NCBI GenBank assembly: GCA_018389105.1
Contig: JACATO010000052.1
Location: forward strand, 1,922,001 to 1,986,000
Origin: Nautilus pompilius
Lineage: Eukaryota > Mollusca > Cephalopoda > Nautilida > Nautilidae
Direction: 5' to 3'
Length of the DNA: 64,000 nt
Positions 38,207-50,945 of this stretch are shown piece by piece. The notes beneath the pieces are model-generated. The model was not told where the DNA came from and made no database searches. It saw only the letters and a program-made list of their open reading frames with translations. The first letter of the stretch is position 1, and each line of letters opens with the position of its first letter. The translations under genes were made by a program, and so were the position numbers.

Positions 38207-40192
38207 AACTATATCTTAAAAGAATAAATGGAACTTAAAAAATAAAAAACAAATAAATAAAACAATAAGATGTTCTTTGCTTTAGTTACTCAGATTTCCT
38301 ATTTTAAGATTATCCTTCAATTCAGGATGTTCAATTCATATTCAAGACAGGAAACAAAATTCCTTATCAAACATGAAAAAAAAAAGGAAAAAGAAAGAAA
38401 ATTATCTATTAGAGAAGATTTTTCAATCATAATTCCAATTCACATACCTCTTGACTACCAAAGATGCATGCTTTGGTCTCCATGACACAAATTTGATGAT
38501 GAAACTCTTAAAGAAAAATCTTAGGATTCCAGAAATTTACAAATCACCATTTCATTTGCAACTCTGCCAGGCCAAATGAAATTCCCCACAACAGAATAGT
38601 GCATTATTGATGTAAATGAAGATAAATGTTTGGTACATAGTCAAGTTGCTTCCAAGATTCACAGAATGGGAACAGACTGAATTTCTTTTGTAGTGTTAAG
38701 CATAAACATGTTTGAGCCATTTACTTTCAGGATCTGTCTTTTTCTAAATCTGGCCACTGCAGCCAGAAACACATACATACAAATACAATAAAAAGTTGTT
38801 TTGTTTTTTTTTTTAATCTGGGAGTATTAAAGCACTTGAATGCTGAATGAAAAGTATAAACATCGTGAATTGTGGTTGAGAATTTCTAGAATCCCTGACC
38901 ATGCAGTCACTTACATTCAATGAAATTCTATTTGCTGTATTTTGTGATTTGCTATCAGGAGGTTTAAATTTACAATATCCATACATATCTATAATTCTCA
39001 CATGAATATAATGCATTGTATGATAAGCAGCATGAAAATCAAACTTTTACATGAAAGTGGTATTAGTTATAAGTCAAACCTTAAGTACATAGCCAAACAA
39101 TATTTGTTTAATGCATTGCATAATTTTGTACCTAGTTAAGCATGTAGATATAGAAGAGACAGTTAAATGATCCATCATGTTCTGTAGGACTGTAAAGAAT
39201 TGAGAAATTATATGAGTCATAGATTTATGCAAGTGCTGAAAGAAAGGGATTATTGTAAGATGTGCCTCTATTGTGCTGTACCAGAAGATTCTAATCTATA
39301 TTATAAGTTGAAGCCATTTAAACATGTACATACATTAACATTTATTACAAATCTATTATAATTCAACTTATATCAGTAATAAAGCCAAGTCTGCCACCTT
39401 GATCAACCAATATCTTTTCCATTCTGTATAGTACATAAGCTGCATTCCAAAAAATATTTGAAATACCACAATGAAGCATTTCAATCAGTCAAAATATAAA
39501 AGATATCAACTAGTTGAATTCAGATTCCCCCCCCCCTGACAAAGGCAGAGGTATTTTAAAATAGCATAAAAATAAATTTATATGAAGAATACATTGAAAT
39601 TATTTCATTATACAGTGATAAACACAAGCAAACCACATCTGTTTAAATCTTCATTGACATTACCACGTGGAAAACATACAGAGAATATCCCTGATGCAGA
39701 CTGCAATAGAGTCATTCACATTTTCTATACTGAATTATAGAGTGGCAAACAAAAAGGTAAACCAGTTCTGAAAATCTACAAACATTAATTTTCTCTTTCA
39801 TGTAAAAACGTTTTCTATTATTTACCCTTATAAAATGAGAAACACAAGTTATTTTCTTTGAAAAACAGATATGATTTTTAAAGCTTTCTTGTTTATTTTA
39901 GGTAAATATAGAGAAATATGGAATGCCCTTGTCACATATTCTGGCAATCTGTTGCTTTCAGCAATCACTGGATGCAACACAAGTTGCAACTATTGTTTGT
40001 CATCAATGTAAAGTTTCTCAATGATATCTGTTCAATCAATTGTGACTTGTAAGACCTGCTTACAAGACATGGCAATTCATATTGCACTACACCATGATGA
40101 CAATCTTGAACAGATTGTTTGAAAGTGGCAAAGTAAATGTTTCTTCAAAGTTGTGTTTATATCACAGGCACTGTGCACTTTGCTGCAATTTC

Positions 40193-40537
40193 CTATCTTT
40201 CAGCTGACCATGTATGACTGCTTTTGGTATCCTTGAACTGCCTATCCAGATCACACACCACGTCCAACAGAGTTGTGTGTTGGACCAACATCAACTCCAC
40301 ACCAGAAATATTTGTCCATTTGAGAACCTCATTCATAATTCTTCTCCTGTCAATGTTTGTTTCTTTATGGCTGATTGCAAACTTCTTCATCTGTGTCAAT
40401 ATTATATCCAGATAATTGAAGTGTACTAATTGTGAGCATATCAATTGTGAGTTTATAAAAAGTGGGAGTGCCATTAAATTTCTTCCAGCAATGTGCCACC
40501 ATTTTGGTGGCCAATAAATATAGAATTTCTTTTTCAC
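40193..40537 (-). other. Unexplained 114-codon open frame
   Basis: One of the longer frames not explained by a transposon or exon. The peptide begins MKKKFYIYWPPKWWHIAGRN and later contains FAISHKETNIDRRRIMNEVL; a second minus-strand frame overlaps it (40365-40565). It lies some 225 bp beyond the end of the hAT relic at 40.76 kb. I recognise no family and no splice borders. It may be the remains of another transposon protein or chance. Confidence 0.2.
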
Positions 40538-40761
40538 TTATTACTACTTCCACTATTGTGTTCATTTGAGAAAAACTCTGGTGATAAAAACCATGTTGTC
40601 AGAGGCATGAAAATTTAATGGTGAACACCCCACTTTAGTTGGAGAAACTATGTAATCCAGTTATGGAATGTCCATGATCACTAAAACAAATGTCTCACAT
40701 GAATAATGCCACTAGAAGGGTGGCATCATAGGTTCAATAACTGTTTCTCTGGCAATCACCC

Positions 40762-42330
40762 CAGTGCAAGGGTGGAGAACCTTTTACTAATTGAGAGATG
40801 AAGTGGACTTTCAAATAATCTTTGGCAGGCCACACATTAACCTGTACCTTAGCATTATTCAATAAAAATGCAAAAAAAATATTGGGGGCTCTGTTACTGA
40901 ACTAATGTGATGCCTTTGCATGCCTTCCTCTTACTAACAAGTTGATGTTAGGTTGCAATTCTAAAGTAGACATGAGGTTGGTTTTTTTATATTCAAGTCC
41001 ATTTTGCTGTGTTTTGAAAATGAAAAGAAATGTTCATAAGTGCTACTGAATTTGAGTATCATGATTTCCTACATACATTTTGTATACAAGTCCAAGAGTG
41101 GTATGCTGTACATCCTGTTTTCAAACAACTGTTGGCTTGCAGTTCCAGCTACAAATGTTGAGAAGCAATAGCAACATCAAGAGGACCTTGTCTTCAAATG
41201 CTTTCATATGTGAGAAAAACGTAGTAACCAGGTACTTCAGGCTCTGCAGTTTTGTATTTAGCCCTGATAAATGTAGAGTAATATCAACTATGAATAAGAA
41301 GTTGGCTAAACACTTGTGATCAGTGAATTCTTATTCAGGTTTCCCCTTTCATCCCCATAAACAATTTTACTTCTTCCTTGAGTTTAAAGAATTATTTCAA
41401 CATTCTGATGCTGCAGACTGATCCAGTGCATCAGGTCTCCATATTCAAATTTGATATCTTTTAATAGTTCTCTGAAATGATGATTATTTAAAGCTGGCCT
41501 TTTGGTGAATTTTATGGATGATTTCACAACTGACTTCACATTCTTCAGTTGAAGAAATTTGTGTAAAGTGGTTCTCCTGAATTATGGAGTAACACAATCC
41601 AATTAAAACTGTTCAGATTGAGCTTTTCTATCTCCTTCTCAAATAAAGTTAATGGCCCCTTTGTGATCTTGTTAAGAATGAGGCTCTGCAATAGTGACAC
41701 CACTCAATTTATCAAGTTTTAAGTTTTCTTTCATTGCTGATTTAACTTCAATTAAAACACCCTCTCCTGTAGTCATTTTAGCCTTAGACTTCAATGTAGC
41801 CAGTTCCTCCATGACTTCAAAATTAGTTGTAACACCATAAACAAAGATGGTTAATTGGTTTAAATGAGAAAGGTCCCAAAGTTTGCTGCACACATTTTAA
41901 TGACCTGTTCCATGTTTCCAGCCATAACCTGAATTCAATCAGAAACAGTCCTTGTGAAAGGTTTATGCTCTCAAACAATCTTTTCTTCTTTGGATACAAA
42001 TACTTCCAGCAGTAATAGATACTTCTTAACAAATGCACCATCCAAATAAGACTTTAGGGTTTTTTGTAATAAGTTCACTCACTGTATAACTAGCTTGTGC
42101 AATGCTAATTCTTTATTCTGCCAGGTAAAAAAAATACAGACTGTTGAGCAATCATATTTTTCTTCAGGTATTCAATCTTGTCAATACATGGCTATTCCTT
42201 GAGATTAGCATATTTACTATGTTTCATTGCATGATGGTACTTTAGGTTAGCCTTCTTCATTACTGCCAAAGATTCACCACACAGCAAACAAACAAAGGCT
42301 TTTCATTTACTTCCACAAAGAAATATCCCA
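40762..42330 (-). mobile_element. Decayed hAT transposon, GTF2IRD2/ZBED-like
   Basis: Minus-strand translation matches the hAT transposase family domesticated in GTF2IRD2. An N-terminal zinc-finger-like segment (CLLCGESLAVMKKANLKYH with a further HHAMKH) lies near 42.3 kb. Then come DLSHLNQLTIFVYGVTTNFE, GEGVLIEVKSAMKENLKLDK followed by LSGVT (41.67-41.89 kb), HHFRELLKDIKFEYGD, and ITLHLSGLNTKLQSLKYLVT near 41.2 kb. The low-coordinate end has a hAT-like terminus CAGTGCAAGGGTGGAGAACC starting at 40762, preceded by aatcaccc as the would-be 8-bp target duplication. I could not find the matching opposite end, so the upper border is approximate. The coding region is broken by stops and frameshifts. 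Confidence 0.78.
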
Positions 42331-45263
42331 AGTAAATTTTTCTTGGAATAAGCAGCATTCTATATTGAACTTGCTCTCACCACCATGTGACGTGCAAATG
42401 CACATACCTCATCAATAAACAGCAATCAAAGAACACTGACCTGAACATGTGCACATGTTAACTGAGTATAAGAGAGTACCTTTCAATGACAAAATGATTG
42501 GGCATTCTATAAGTTAGAAAGACAGTGTTTCATTCCCTTCTATTGCCCAATTAGTGTGGCTATTTGGCTCTACCTGCAATCTTCCATCAAGACTATATTG
42601 ATCAGGTACTAGCTCAGTCACAGGGCAGGTTTGTAGTGGTACTGAGATTCCAGTAAAAGGTTCTAGGAAGTAGCAGAGAGTGAGATGTAGCTTGCTGTTC
42701 CTGACTGACTTACTCATGTAACCAAGGCCCCAGATATCCCTTGGCCAAAAGTTGAACATGGCTTGCCATGCACACAGCCTCAGCTACTACTTACTACTGC
42801 CTCTTCAGAACAGTATATGCATGCAGTTACATATATCAAGATCATCACAAAAAAAGAAAAAAAGAGAAATGTTTATAGTGACAGATAAATGTGCTTTGTG
42901 GACTATTTCAAAGTGGTAGGGTTCACATGACCATAGGCTATATGAAGTTGAAGTTCCCTAGTATATGGAAATTAATCAACAAGATCCACAGAGAGTCCAG
43001 TGTACATTTCAACACAAGGTAGCTGAGGTAAGCAGTGTTGCACAATCACAAGCCTTGGGCTACTGTGGGGCCATTAATTTTTACTTGCTCTTGCAGGTAA
43101 TTTGTAAGACCATACTAAATGTTAGTTACTTGTACTGATTGTTAGTTATTTGTAAATCTAACTTTCCCATTGTACATGACATTTTATCCAGAATTTTAAA
43201 AAGCATTTCAATGTCTATCCAATCAACTTTCTGGCTCACCATATTATAGCTCACAATTAGACCAATCATCGACAAACCATCATATATCTACATAAACCTT
43301 GGTACGCAACAGTTTTTTTCTCAGATGCAATTTACTAACTTTAATATACTCAGTCGGTCATTAAGAGTATCTTAATATAGTATGTTCTACTGCATACTTA
43401 GCACAACATACTAGAACTCACTGTATTATTATTAGTCTTATCTATCTATTATATATTAATGCTACACTAATCTTAACCTATTACCCACATACAGTGTTGC
43501 TTTATATTATGTCATAAAGTGTATTACCTTAATACTCAATGATTTAATTTTAGTACCTGTCAAAGATGAATAAGTTCTTCTACCTATGTTTGCCACATAC
43601 TGCATATAGTTTAGAATTTATAAGAAAGTAAATAAAAAACAACAATAAAATAACTATAAATATATCTGGGTAGATATTTAATTCATAGTCAATGAAAAAA
43701 AAAAACAGCTAGTTATACAAATAATGAAGAATAGAGGTCACTAGGAAAAGTTATTTTTAATATTACTGCACACAAAGATAAATCCATTGTTTTGCAGTTA
43801 TAATATCAAATAGTAAATCTTTTTTTTTTAAGTTATGGATTTTTATATATGTACCTTTAAAATAGTCAACATTTTACTAGCTACTGTAATACACAGTAAA
43901 ATCAAAAATGATTATTTCCTCAGGTAAAATTCATTGCCTGCCACATGTTAGCTCTTCACCAAACAGGAGATAAAACAGTATCAGAAGACAATAGAAAATT
44001 TGATTCACCATCTTGAAATAGATCAAGTGGGGGATGCTAATGACATCTAATTCAGATTATTAAATTTACTTCTTAGTAGATGAGTGCATTACCCTTTTTG
44101 TAGAGTTTTAAAATAATAATTAGTTGGTGGTAGAAAAGGGCCACTTGTAGAAATGTTAGTCAAATATTTAAAAAGAGGTCTGCATGTGAAATGAATATTT
44201 ATAAACTAATTAGTTTCATTTTGATTTTGGGGTAAACTCCTTGAAAGAATTATAAGCAGGATCTTTTTGTTAAACAAAAATAGTCTACATAGTTTTCCAG
44301 TTTGGAGAACCTTCTTTAACTAATATACTGCAGTTACCTGAAGATATAGAAATTGACTATGACTAATGCTCTTTATCTTAATTTTGGTAATGCAAGTGAC
44401 ATACTACTTCCACTTACTGAAATACAAGTTTTGTTATTATTAGTAGTATGGACCAGTACAGACGTTATCAAAATAACAAAGATAAGAGAGACAGGAAATC
44501 AACCAGGATATGCATGATCATAAATGTTCCCATTTTTCTTTGTTGGTTAGATAAATTCTTTTAGAGAATATGGTCCAGGCATGAAAACAACACTACAGAA
44601 AAAACAAAAAAAAAATTTACCATACAGCAATGTAAAAATTCCTCTTATACCTGTTTTACTGGAAACTTATCAATTTGAAAATATTACAGCATCACATCTA
44701 AGAAAAAGTACTATCCATATTTGTGGTTCTCTCTTACCTAAACAAAAAAAAAAAAGGAGAGAGACTACAAACTTCAGTACAATTGTGTAGCTAGTGGTTA
44801 ATTTTCAGAAAGCTCAATTTATAGGCAGGTCAAAATAATTAATATTGTCAATAGTACCAACTACCCAAAAAGTCACCTTCACCATTAAAAAACAAATAAA
44901 AGTTCTTATGAACTATAATGAAAAATAATATTACTAGAAATGTATCTTGCAATCCAGAGCAGCCTTTGACAACCTGTAAAGTAACTTGGTCAGTAAATTA
45001 AGAAAGCCAGTGACTTGAAAATATGCTGTCCCACTGGCTAAACACGTGTCCTGTAATGCAAGTGGCTTCATCTATCATTCTTTAAGTCTCTTCAAAGTAG
45101 TAACCTCAAAATAACAAAGTTGCAGTACTAATTCATCTGCATGGAATAAACATTTTTGTCATCATTGTTGTTTTTTTTCTTACAGTGCAAAAATCCATGT
45201 GTGTATCACCATGCTCATGACAACCTGCAGATGAGAACAGTGTAGATAGACAGACAGACTTAC

Positions 45264-45453
45264 CCTAAACTGGATGAGATACTCCTGGCAGAGCTCTTCA
45301 TTCTCAAGCACCTCTTCCCTGGTTGTCTCCTCAGCCAGACGTCTGTAGCTATTCTCAATCAACAATAACCAGCCAAGGAATTCTTCAAGTGTGCTGTCAA
45401 ACTGCTTCATTGAGTCACGACTTGTTTGGAGCAGCTGGTGATTGTTGGCTACC
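45264..45453 (-). CDS. Internal exon, spectrin repeat helix A
   Basis: The strongest host exon. On the minus strand an acceptor (pyrimidine-containing tract ending ttttaccag) opens it and a consensus donor (agg/gtaagt) closes it. It is 190 bp: one base completing a codon, then 63 open codons ending in phase 0. The protein has the hallmark of a spectrin repeat first helix, KQFDSTLEEFLGWLLLIE, with the invariant tryptophan, followed by an acidic stretch (EETTREEVLENEEL). From memory, an ungapped comparison with dystrophin repeat 22 gives roughly one third identity over 50 residues, including the T-x-x-E-x-L-E part. Spectrin repeats form rod domains linking actin or microtubules to membranes. 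Dystrophin/utrophin, nesprin and spectraplakins all remain possible; I am confident of the repeat, not of the family. Confidence 0.75.
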
Positions 45454-45675
45454 CTGGTAAAACAATGTGTTGCATTTGTTAGAAAAACCAGTAGTAAATG
45501 TGCACACACTTCAAAAGGTCAGAAATATTGTTATGAACAGCGCATGAGGTCAATCAATTTAAAGATTTGTTTGACTAATGCTGCTGAAATTACCAATGCA
45601 AAGTGTTTCCGGCATGCTTGATTAGTTAGGCAAAACCATTATTTTAAAGAATATTTTAATATATTTTTAAGCAAC

Positions 45676-45749
45676 TTTTCCTCAATTATATCCTGCCGGG
45701 TTGTATACAGAAACTGCTCTCTTTCTGATGGGGTAAGAACTGCATCTGT
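45676..45749 (-). CDS. Probable internal exon just upstream of the spectrin-repeat exon
   Basis: A good acceptor (aatctttcttgccag) is followed by 24 open codons plus two bases (74 bp). The peptide TDAVLTPSEREQFLYTTRQ continues DIIEEK once the final AA joins the first G of the next exon, 222 bp downstream. The phase match (2 into 2) and the charged, helical composition suit the end of a preceding spectrin-repeat helix. The donor (aaaa/gttgct) is weak, which is the main doubt. Reading on past it gives a short lysine/leucine-rich stretch and a stop. Confidence 0.45.
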
Positions 45750-47812
45750 CTGGCAAGAAAGATTACTATTCGGAGTGTGTTCAGATAGTTACTGTATGGA
45801 ATAAAAATATTAGCCTAATTTAGTACCACTAAAAAAAGGGGAAATAATCAACTCATCCACCTTAATAAAGTTTTATCCAGAGCACATGTGCACGCACACA
45901 TTAGCAGCATGATTGAATAAAACTGACAGATGAAAAAATTTTTAAAAAGACAACTGGCAATCAGCTACTACCCAAATAAATTTATCTTCTATGTTTTTTA
46001 GTGCATTTATTTTGACTATACGTGCAGCTCCAACTCAATAAAGTTTGCAGGTTTCTTGCAGAAACTGCTCAAGTAAAAGTAAAAAAAAAAGCTATTGATC
46101 CTCTGAGCTTCTCAGCAAATCCACCTAACTAGAGGTGACAGCAAGGCAGGGCATGCAGCCAACCCCACCACACTGCAGCACTCTTAGATGCAACTGGCTT
46201 TGATCTACTTCTTATTATGAACGACTAAAGCAAATATATTAATACTGAGTTTTGTTGTAAAAGGATGGCGTATAAACTGAGCTTGCCTCGGCGTAGGTAC
46301 AGATGCCTTGAGATTCTCCAAAAAAAAAGTATCCCCTCTTAATTAGTTATTATTTGCAGCAGGGAAAGTTACGTTTGAAGTGATCCTACCCTGAGCCTGC
46401 ATACACACGATTAAAAATATGTAGGATCACCAAATGTTTTCCAAAATTCATATATAAAAATAAAAGTCACGTGAAAGCAGATTCCAGAACAGTTATTCGG
46501 AGGAATAAATATATTTTTAAAAACTGGGTTTTTTTTTGTTAGACTTTTAGCATAACTTAAGGGAGTTTTCTATGTCATCCAGTCCCACTGCCATCAAGCT
46601 GTTCAAAAAATATTTTTCAATTTAAAATATAATATTTAATAACAATTTTTTTAAAAATTTGAACTGGCAGTATGACAATAATCCATGATTTTTACTGCTT
46701 ATAAAACTATTTAAATTACATCAAGGAAGTCAATTTAAAACTATTATTTACATACAGCTGAAATAAAAAAAAACTAAAATAAATTTCAACAATAAAAGTT
46801 AGATCTCTTTTTTAAAATACAGATATACATTTAGAAATAGGTTGGTTTATTTGTATATTTTTAGTTGAATTTCCTTAAAGTACTAAGAACATTTCCTGAA
46901 TAAGTCACCATTTCATACATATCTTTCATCAAAGCAGTAAAAAATTGCTTACTTTGAAAAGGGGGATCCATAAGCAGTAGAGCAGGTGGTAAATTGGCAA
47001 ATGTCGAACCATTTACAAATTAAGAAATGGAGCTTTACTTTTAGAAAGATACTTCCAGTCATGGCCAGCAATGAAGTCAGTTTCTGTTCAGTTCTTAATT
47101 CTATTATTTGATGTTCAGCAAGATGAGAAGAAAACATATATCAGTACCGACCTGTTTGTTTGATCTAAGACACACAGCATCTTTTTCCTGCACTATCAGA
47201 ACTCCAGCAGTATGTGGACATGGAACTGCTGCTGCTGCTATTTATTCATCTTTTTTTCTTTTTAGCTTTATCTAAAAATTGCTGACACCTTTAGTTTTTC
47301 TTCATTGCCAACTAAATCCTGCCCATTTTTTACTTGCCTTTTTGTTTTCTCTCCAGGAAGTTATGTCATAGCCATACTACTTTGTTTGTTTTGCACCTGT
47401 TTCCACCATATCCAACATACATGCAGGAAAAAAAAATGCAATAGCCAGGTGAAACTTAACCTTGGTATCAACAGCAGAATAAAAGCATGGAAACAAACAC
47501 AATAGTCTCCTAGTCTCTAATACACAAGAGAGTATTACATCGTTTTAATGTAATACCCAGATCAAACAAACAAAGATCTACACTTGTACATTAAATTAAA
47601 GCGAATAGTACTGACTGTGCAGCAAGAAGACCCTTTGTGCCATACTAGGAGTTTTGTATTTAGATAAGTAAAATGTTTTATCTTAGAATCCGTGATTTTT
47701 AATTTAGCTATAGTGTTGACTAATTAAGTGTCAAACAAATATTCCTTCATTTGAGCAAAAAACTGACACTACACAGAATTTCCCAGGGTGTGTTCAAGTG
47801 TTTGTTACAATC

Positions 47813-48026
47813 AGAGAAATAAATATTGCTCATTTCACAAGAGTACATCTTCCTCAGACAGATGAACAAGCTGAAAGATTTAACAAATTCTGGAGAATCA
47901 GAATGTTGTTGATAGAGTTAAACTGTCTGCTACATTTAAAGAAATAAATACCACTCATCTAGTGTTAGTACATCATCCTCAGGAAAATGAATAAGCTGAA
48001 AGATTTAACAAATTCTGGAGAATCAG
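47813..48026 (+). mobile_element. Possible Ty3/gypsy integrase fragment, present twice
   Basis: Two related segments 125 bp apart (from about 47813 and 47938) share CTGAAAGATTTAACAAATTC and surrounding sequence. In one frame each resembles the integrase-core motif around HPQTxxQxERFN of Ty3/gypsy LTR elements. It is a short, broken fossil. No LTRs or other parts of the element were recognised. The family call is tentative. Confidence 0.35.
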
Positions 48027-48042
48027 GATATACTGACACATA

Positions 48043-48066
48043 TACACACACACACTCTCTCTCTCT
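48043..48066. repeat. CA/CT microsatellite
   Basis: Short CA run followed by CT units at the right edge of the possible integrase scrap. Confidence 0.9.
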
Positions 48067-49865
48067 AATATACTGGATAAATGTTATCAGTTTTATAAAT
48101 TTCTACCATGCCATATTTCTTGCAATTAAAGAAATAACACTTTGGTTTTGCAAAAAAGACACAATCACTAAGAAACTAAGTAGAATACTGTTGTGTTGAG
48201 GATTTCCGAAATTTCCTCCAAGCTATCATTTTCGAGAGGCTATTTAATTGGAAAAGGCTGCTGAATGGTTCAAGAGTGGTTGGCCTTGCATAAAAAATCC
48301 ATTAGTTTTATCACTCAGTGAAGTTTTTGTAGCAATGAAAGTAAGTAAACAAATTAACAACAGATCTTTCCACTCATATTGATGACTAAAGTTTTAGAAT
48401 GCTGGTGAACTAACCCAGAGAGACATTCCAAAATAATTTTTCTAAGTAGCACTAAGGAATTACATCTCTCTCTCTCTCTCCCATGTGAATGATTTAGCTC
48501 AAAGACACAATGGGTTTACAGTTACAGACTGTGAACTATTTTCTTTATCTCCATCCAATGCTTACCAATTTTCCATGTTATTACATTGAATTGTTATTAA
48601 AGCATATCAAAGAGGAAGAGAGTTTGTTAGTTGTAGTTCATGTTTAGACTTGGACCTTTCAGTTATCTACCAAAACGACAAACCCTGACTTATTTTATAA
48701 CAATAATCCACATTGCAATTTTATACTTTTTTAAGATGTTTAATTTACTTATAGTAATTTACTGTCCGTGGGGCTAGTGCAAAACAGTCTCCTTTGAAGT
48801 GAGGACTTTGCTCTTAGAGTAGATAAGAAAGAAGATAATGGAAAAAGTTTGAATCCAGAACAATAAAATTATTTTACTTCAAACCAATTAGGAAAATATC
48901 TACGATATTAGAGGGGAGGAGGGTAAGTGATTAAAAAGCAAGCAACATTTTTTTTTAGTTCACAAGCAGATATCTTGAAAATCTGTTTCCTGTAGACAGC
49001 CAGCCACCGCTCTCAGTTTCCATTCTGTATAAAATCCAGTGTATTGAGGAAACGTTCAACTCAATAAAAATACAGCACACACAAATTAATGTTTTGTTTG
49101 GTTTAAGAAAAGAAAAAATGCAAGACTTGTATCTAATATACGTGCTATTAATGTATTTAAATCTGTTTGCAGAATTCTTGTAAAAAGAAAAACATAAGCT
49201 GTAGAAATATGACAATCAATTTCTTTATCATTTCTGACAACTTTTGAACTGCATTCAGTAAAACGGCTTAATAGATGTTTTCTTAAAGATACAGACACAT
49301 TTATATAAAAGCTTTTAAGGATAGTTTTTGATGCCAGAACACATAAATCAACTTACTACAAAAAAAAGATTGATCTAAAAATTCGTAGTATTGCAGAAAA
49401 GATGATTAAAAACGCCTGCCTTTCTCTCTTTTTTTTATATTGTAGATGCTGATTGTAGCTCATATCTACAGACTAACAAACTAAATATGGTTTTAATTTT
49501 TGGCAATATGCATAACCACACCACTTTTTATGTAACCTTCCCATTCTCTTTTAATTTACTTATAAAATTTTAAGAACACAATTCTTCCAGCATAGATTTT
49601 ATCATTTTAAACTTAACTAAAATGTTTAGAAGAAAGATCAATTCATTCTAACAATACCATTATAAGAAAAAAAAATACTAACTGAACCTTTTTAGAATAC
49701 CCATGCAAAGAATAACTAATAATCTACTTCAGCATTTCTTAGTATAAATGTACATGCATGAGCAAAAGTAATTATAACACTGTTTATAGCTTTGATGGCA
49801 GTTTTATTATTTAAATCATATATCTAGACAATGTAGAAATCTGCTATAGTAACTCTCGGCTTGGG

Positions 49866-50945
49866 ATGATTAATAAATCTTTTAAGTTGGCAAATGGTGT
49901 CAAGTTATATGGTAAGGCTAATATCAGCTTTGGCATTAGTCAACTCCAAAATGATTCAAATATAATGTCTAACTGGGTCACAAAGTGGAAAACAAACTTC
50001 AGCATTTCCAGGTGTAAATGTACTCATATGGGCCACAGTAATCATAACAATGTCTTTAACTTGCATGACTGTTTTATTAGGAATATTTCTGAAGAAAAAG
50101 ATCCTGAATTGACTATTCATTATATCCATAACTTGAAATAATGAGATAAGTAGTGTGGCCAGGTACTAGGGCAAAGCAAAAAAGATTTTAAGATTACTAT
50201 ACAGAACTATTCACATGAAGATGCCAAAGCCACTCATTCCCTTATTTCAAGTTATTTAGTGTGTGTGATGCAGGCTTGTTGCCCATTCCTTGTTAAGGAA
50301 CTTGACAGTTTTGAATGAGTTCAAAAGTGTTTAATAGAAAGATGAAAGATCATAATTATTCTAAATGCTTAGCAGAGCTGAAACTTTCTACACTTGCACA
50401 TCACAGACTGTATGGGAACATAATAAAAGATTTTAAGATTACTGTACAGAACTATTCACATGAAGATGCCAAAGCCACTCATTCCCTTATTTCAAGTTAT
50501 TTAGTGTGTGTGATGCAGGCTTGTTGCCCATTCCTTATTAAGGAACTTGACAGTTTTGAATGAGTTCAAAAGTGTTTAATAGAAAGATGAAAGATCATAA
50601 TTATTCTAAATGCTTAGCAGAGCTGAAACTTTCTACACTTGCACATCACAGACTGTATGGGAATATAATAAAAGATTTTCAGTTCTAAAAGATAAGGAAA
50701 AGATAGATAGATCATTTTAAAAAATGATAATTTTTTTTTTCTTTTTCATGCTCTCAAAAAAACCATAGCCACAAATTTTTTTTAAAAATGGCAGTACACC
50801 AGAATTTTTAAGCATTTTTTTTTTTATATATAGTAGTATGATAGTGAATGTATGGAATAGCCTGCCTGACATAGTGTACAACCTACTACACTAGCTTTTG
50901 TTTAAAAATTTGCTGGATATCTCTTTGAGAGGATAGGAGCTTTAT
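49866..50945 (+). mobile_element. Non-LTR retrotransposon (LINE) reverse transcriptase relic
   Basis: Plus strand. The first part (49866-50140) aligns with the catalytic-site region of CR1/Jockey-type reverse transcriptases: KLANGVKLYGKA in place of FADDTKLY, then LQNDSNIMSNWVTKWKTNF and a KC-x-x-MG motif. The next part resembles the thumb region: LELKLSTLAHHRLYG-like sequence from AELKLSTLAHHRLYGNIIKD, and IVNVWNSLPD near 50.85 kb is the conserved VNxWNSLP C-terminus. The catalytic DD is lost (NG), and frames are interrupted. It is 5'-truncated. It contains a 245-bp tandem duplication, listed separately. No poly-A tail border was defined. Confidence 0.78.
50184..50673 (+). repeat. 245-bp tandem duplication inside the LINE relic
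   Basis: Two head-to-tail copies, 50184-50428 and 50429-50673, each starting at GATTTTAAGATTAC. By eye they differ at about three positions, so the duplication is far younger than the decay of the LINE. The unit is not a multiple of three, so it also breaks frame. Confidence 0.95.

Larger units (their letters stand above)
22031..45263. other. Probable 23-kb intron loaded with DNA transposons
   Basis: Separates the helix A and helix B exons. It contains two hAT relics, two mariners, two SINE copies, several microsatellites and poly-G/C runs, each listed separately. Stretches at 26.0-28.9, 33.2-35.3, 36.7-39.9 and 42.8-45.2 kb hold no gene or repeat I can name beyond those listed. Confidence 0.5.

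Noticed and set aside
46949-47137. Minus-strand frame ending near a gtaagc donor
   Set aside because: No matching acceptor and no clear repeat pattern despite a helix-like start.
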